A stretch of 56,770 nucleotides of DNA from an uncultured Methanobrevibacter sp. (GTDB taxonomy: Archaea > Methanobacteriota > Methanobacteria > Methanobacteriales > Methanobacteriaceae), in assembly GCF_902769175.1 (NCBI RefSeq), contig NZ_CACXNW010000008.1, positions 1-56,770 on the forward strand. Direction: 5' to 3'. The notes beneath the pieces were generated by a model. The model was given only the letters and a program-made list of their open reading frames with translations. It made no database searches and had not been told where the DNA came from. Of the stretch, positions 56,024-56,770 are shown one piece after another. Positions within the stretch are counted from its first letter, which is position 1. The number at the start of each line of letters is the position of its first letter. Position numbers and translations under genes: made by a program.

Positions 56024-56512
56024 CTACTTTGACTTTGTATGTGTCATGAAAATCGTAACTTGTGATGTTGGCTGTGATGATTTCATAGGCTTCGTTGCTT
56101 TTGTTTTTTTTTTTTTTTGGTGGTTTTTGATGAAGCCATAGATGTTTTCATCCATTAGGTCATCTAAGTGGTTGTTGCTTTCGTCCCATTGGTCATTTAA
56201 GTCGCTGTTGCTTTCGTACCTTAGGTTGCCTAAGTAGATGTTTTTGTCCCATTGGTTCTCTATTTCGGAGTTGTCTTCATTTTCTTGGTTTTTTAAAGGA
56301 GGTCGTTCTCCTTCGTTGTGTGTTTCTTCGATTTTTCCTTGTAATTCGTGGCTTATTTCATGTTGGTCGCTTAAAACATTGACGTTTATATTTGCATCTT
56401 CTAAGCTTGTTATGCCTGTGTTGTTGCAAATTGTTTGGTTGTCAGTTGCGGATGCGATCCCCATTCCTAAGATTAAGATAAAAAATATTATAAATAGTTT
56501 GTTGATTTTCAT
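56024..56512 (-). CDS. giant secreted protein copy A, signal peptide and N-terminal segment (frame interrupted at A15 tract)
   Basis: The frame starts at ATG 56512 (AAAGGTTG site upstream; a GTG two codons earlier is also in frame). It encodes a signal peptide (KINKLFIIFFILILGMGIAS, cleavage near ASA) and an acidic Asn/Trp-rich segment like copy B. After residue about 131 it reaches 15 adenines (plus-strand T, 56104-56118), reads QKKKK and then leaves the correct frame, stopping at 56024. With 16 or 13 A the frame joins the 2,825-codon frame as NKSNEAYEII. The product as written would be a secreted peptide of 162 residues. Confidence 0.8.
   Translation of the reverse strand: MKINKLFIIFFILILGMGIASATDNQTICNNTGITSLEDANINVNVLSDQHEISHELQGKIEETHNEGERPPLKNQENEDNSEIENQWDKNIYLGNLRYESNSDLNDQWDESNNHLDDLMDENIYGFIKNHQKKKKTKATKPMKSSQPTSQVTIFMTHTKSK
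56104..56118 (-). repeat. A15 homopolymer tract in coding sequence, candidate phase-variation site
   Basis: Fifteen consecutive A on the coding strand lie about 395 bases after the copy A start. They are exactly where the N-terminal frame and the main frame must join. A one-base gain or a two-base loss restores the full protein. Such tracts slip during replication, but also during sequencing. Confidence 0.7.
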
Positions 56513-56743
56513 GTGCACAACCTTTTTTTATATATATTGGTTATGTAGAAAGCATTATATAAATTATTTCGAGTGTAAGTGCTTGCTTGCATGTCCAAAT
56601 CTTAAAAAAAGAATGTTTAATGCTTATTTTCATAAAATAATGTTTGAATTGTTTTATTTTTGCTTATATGTTTTTAAAAAATGTTTTTTTCAGTCCTTAT
56701 TTGAAGATTTTGGAAAATATATTTCATAAAAAAAGATGCATGT
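56513..56743. other. upstream region of copy A
   Basis: No gene is seen. It contains a short leader, the promoter/operator block (56556-56590) and, at about 56698-56722, TTTGAAGATTTTGGAAAATA, resembling a motif upstream of copy B. The rest is AT-rich. Confidence 0.5.
56556..56590 (-). promoter_or_regulatory. conserved promoter/operator block upstream of copy A
   Basis: On the minus strand GCAAGCAAGCACTTACACTC and GAAATA are followed by ATTTATATA, about 45 bases before the ATG. This is a normal distance for an archaeal TATA box with a short leader. It closely matches the block 345 bases upstream of copy B. Confidence 0.65.
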
Positions 56744-56770
56744 AAAAAAAAAAAAAAAAAAAAAAAAAAA
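56744..56770. repeat. run of at least 27 A at the window end
   Basis: The last 27 bases are all A and continue to the edge. This may be a real homopolymer upstream of the copy A promoter or an assembly/contig-end artefact. Confidence 0.6.

Noticed and set aside
35757..56512. Pseudomurein-binding repeats or an LPXTG-type anchor in the giant proteins
   Set aside because: I looked for the pseudomurein-binding-repeat pattern and for a C-terminal sorting signal or membrane helix and saw none; the anchoring mode stays open.
56238..56729. 163-codon plus-strand frame over the copy A start and upstream region
   Set aside because: It runs antisense to the signal peptide and promoter block, is Ser/Cys/Phe-rich by composition and has no ribosome site.
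1..56770. tRNA genes, IS elements, integrase or attachment sites
   Set aside because: No cloverleaf-like GC-rich segment, transposase or integrase motif was noticed on either strand; this is by eye and not a formal scan.

Overview
The window looks like a stretch of a Methanobrevibacter-type chromosome (order Methanobacteriales). It is very AT-rich. It carries archaeal information genes (Nop5 and fibrillarin side by side) and methanogen-specific genes: the 3' end of formylmethanofuran:H4MPT formyltransferase and a complete 17-gene energy-converting hydrogenase B operon. Ribosome binding sites are mostly of the GGTGAT/GGAGG type, and TTG starts are fairly common. Genus and species are inferred, not proven. 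No tRNA, rRNA, CRISPR array, insertion sequence or transposase is visible.

Layout. 1-8.7 kb: mixed housekeeping genes (ftr end, transglutaminase-like protein, K+ channel with an RCK domain, NAD(P)HX repair enzyme, SfsA, ArgG, an AstE/aspartoacylase-like zinc enzyme, a YdjM-like membrane protein). 9.1-20.0 kb: ehbA to ehbQ on the + strand. Membrane antiporter-like subunits A-J come first, then iron-sulfur subunits K and L, the NiFe small and large subunits M and N, the membrane anchor O, and small proteins P and Q. Together these should use an ion gradient to drive reduction of low-potential ferredoxin with H2 for CO2 assimilation. 20.3-28.0 kb: an AzlCD amino-acid exporter, then a decayed stretch (a frameshifted Cas4-like gene, a frameshifted GNAT acetyltransferase overlapping a 46-codon gene, a CBS gene with two internal deletions), plus an intact nucleotidyltransferase-fold gene and an intact four-CBS gene. 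28.4-35.5 kb: pheA, two envelope proteins, coaBC, flpA and nop5. 35.8-56.5 kb: about 20 kb occupied by two tandem paralogous genes on the minus strand for giant secreted adhesin-like proteins, each about 3,100-3,500 codons if frameshifts are repaired.

The two giant genes share one architecture: signal peptide, Asn/Gln/Trp-rich segment, two Ig-like domains, Cys-containing right-handed beta-helix, Gly-rich hydrophobic hairpin, Asn-rich linker, then roughly 1,700 residues of alpha-helical repeats that I do not recognise. The upstream copy is interrupted in its 5' part by a run of 15 adenines, a candidate phase-variation tract. Both copies have further single-base frameshifts, mostly in A runs, so homopolymer sequencing error must be excluded first. 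A conserved promoter/operator-like block lies upstream of both.

A second window-wide theme is that many intergenic regions contain two to four tandem copies of a locus-specific 37-68 bp unit, several of which include a terminator hairpin or the 3' end of a gene.
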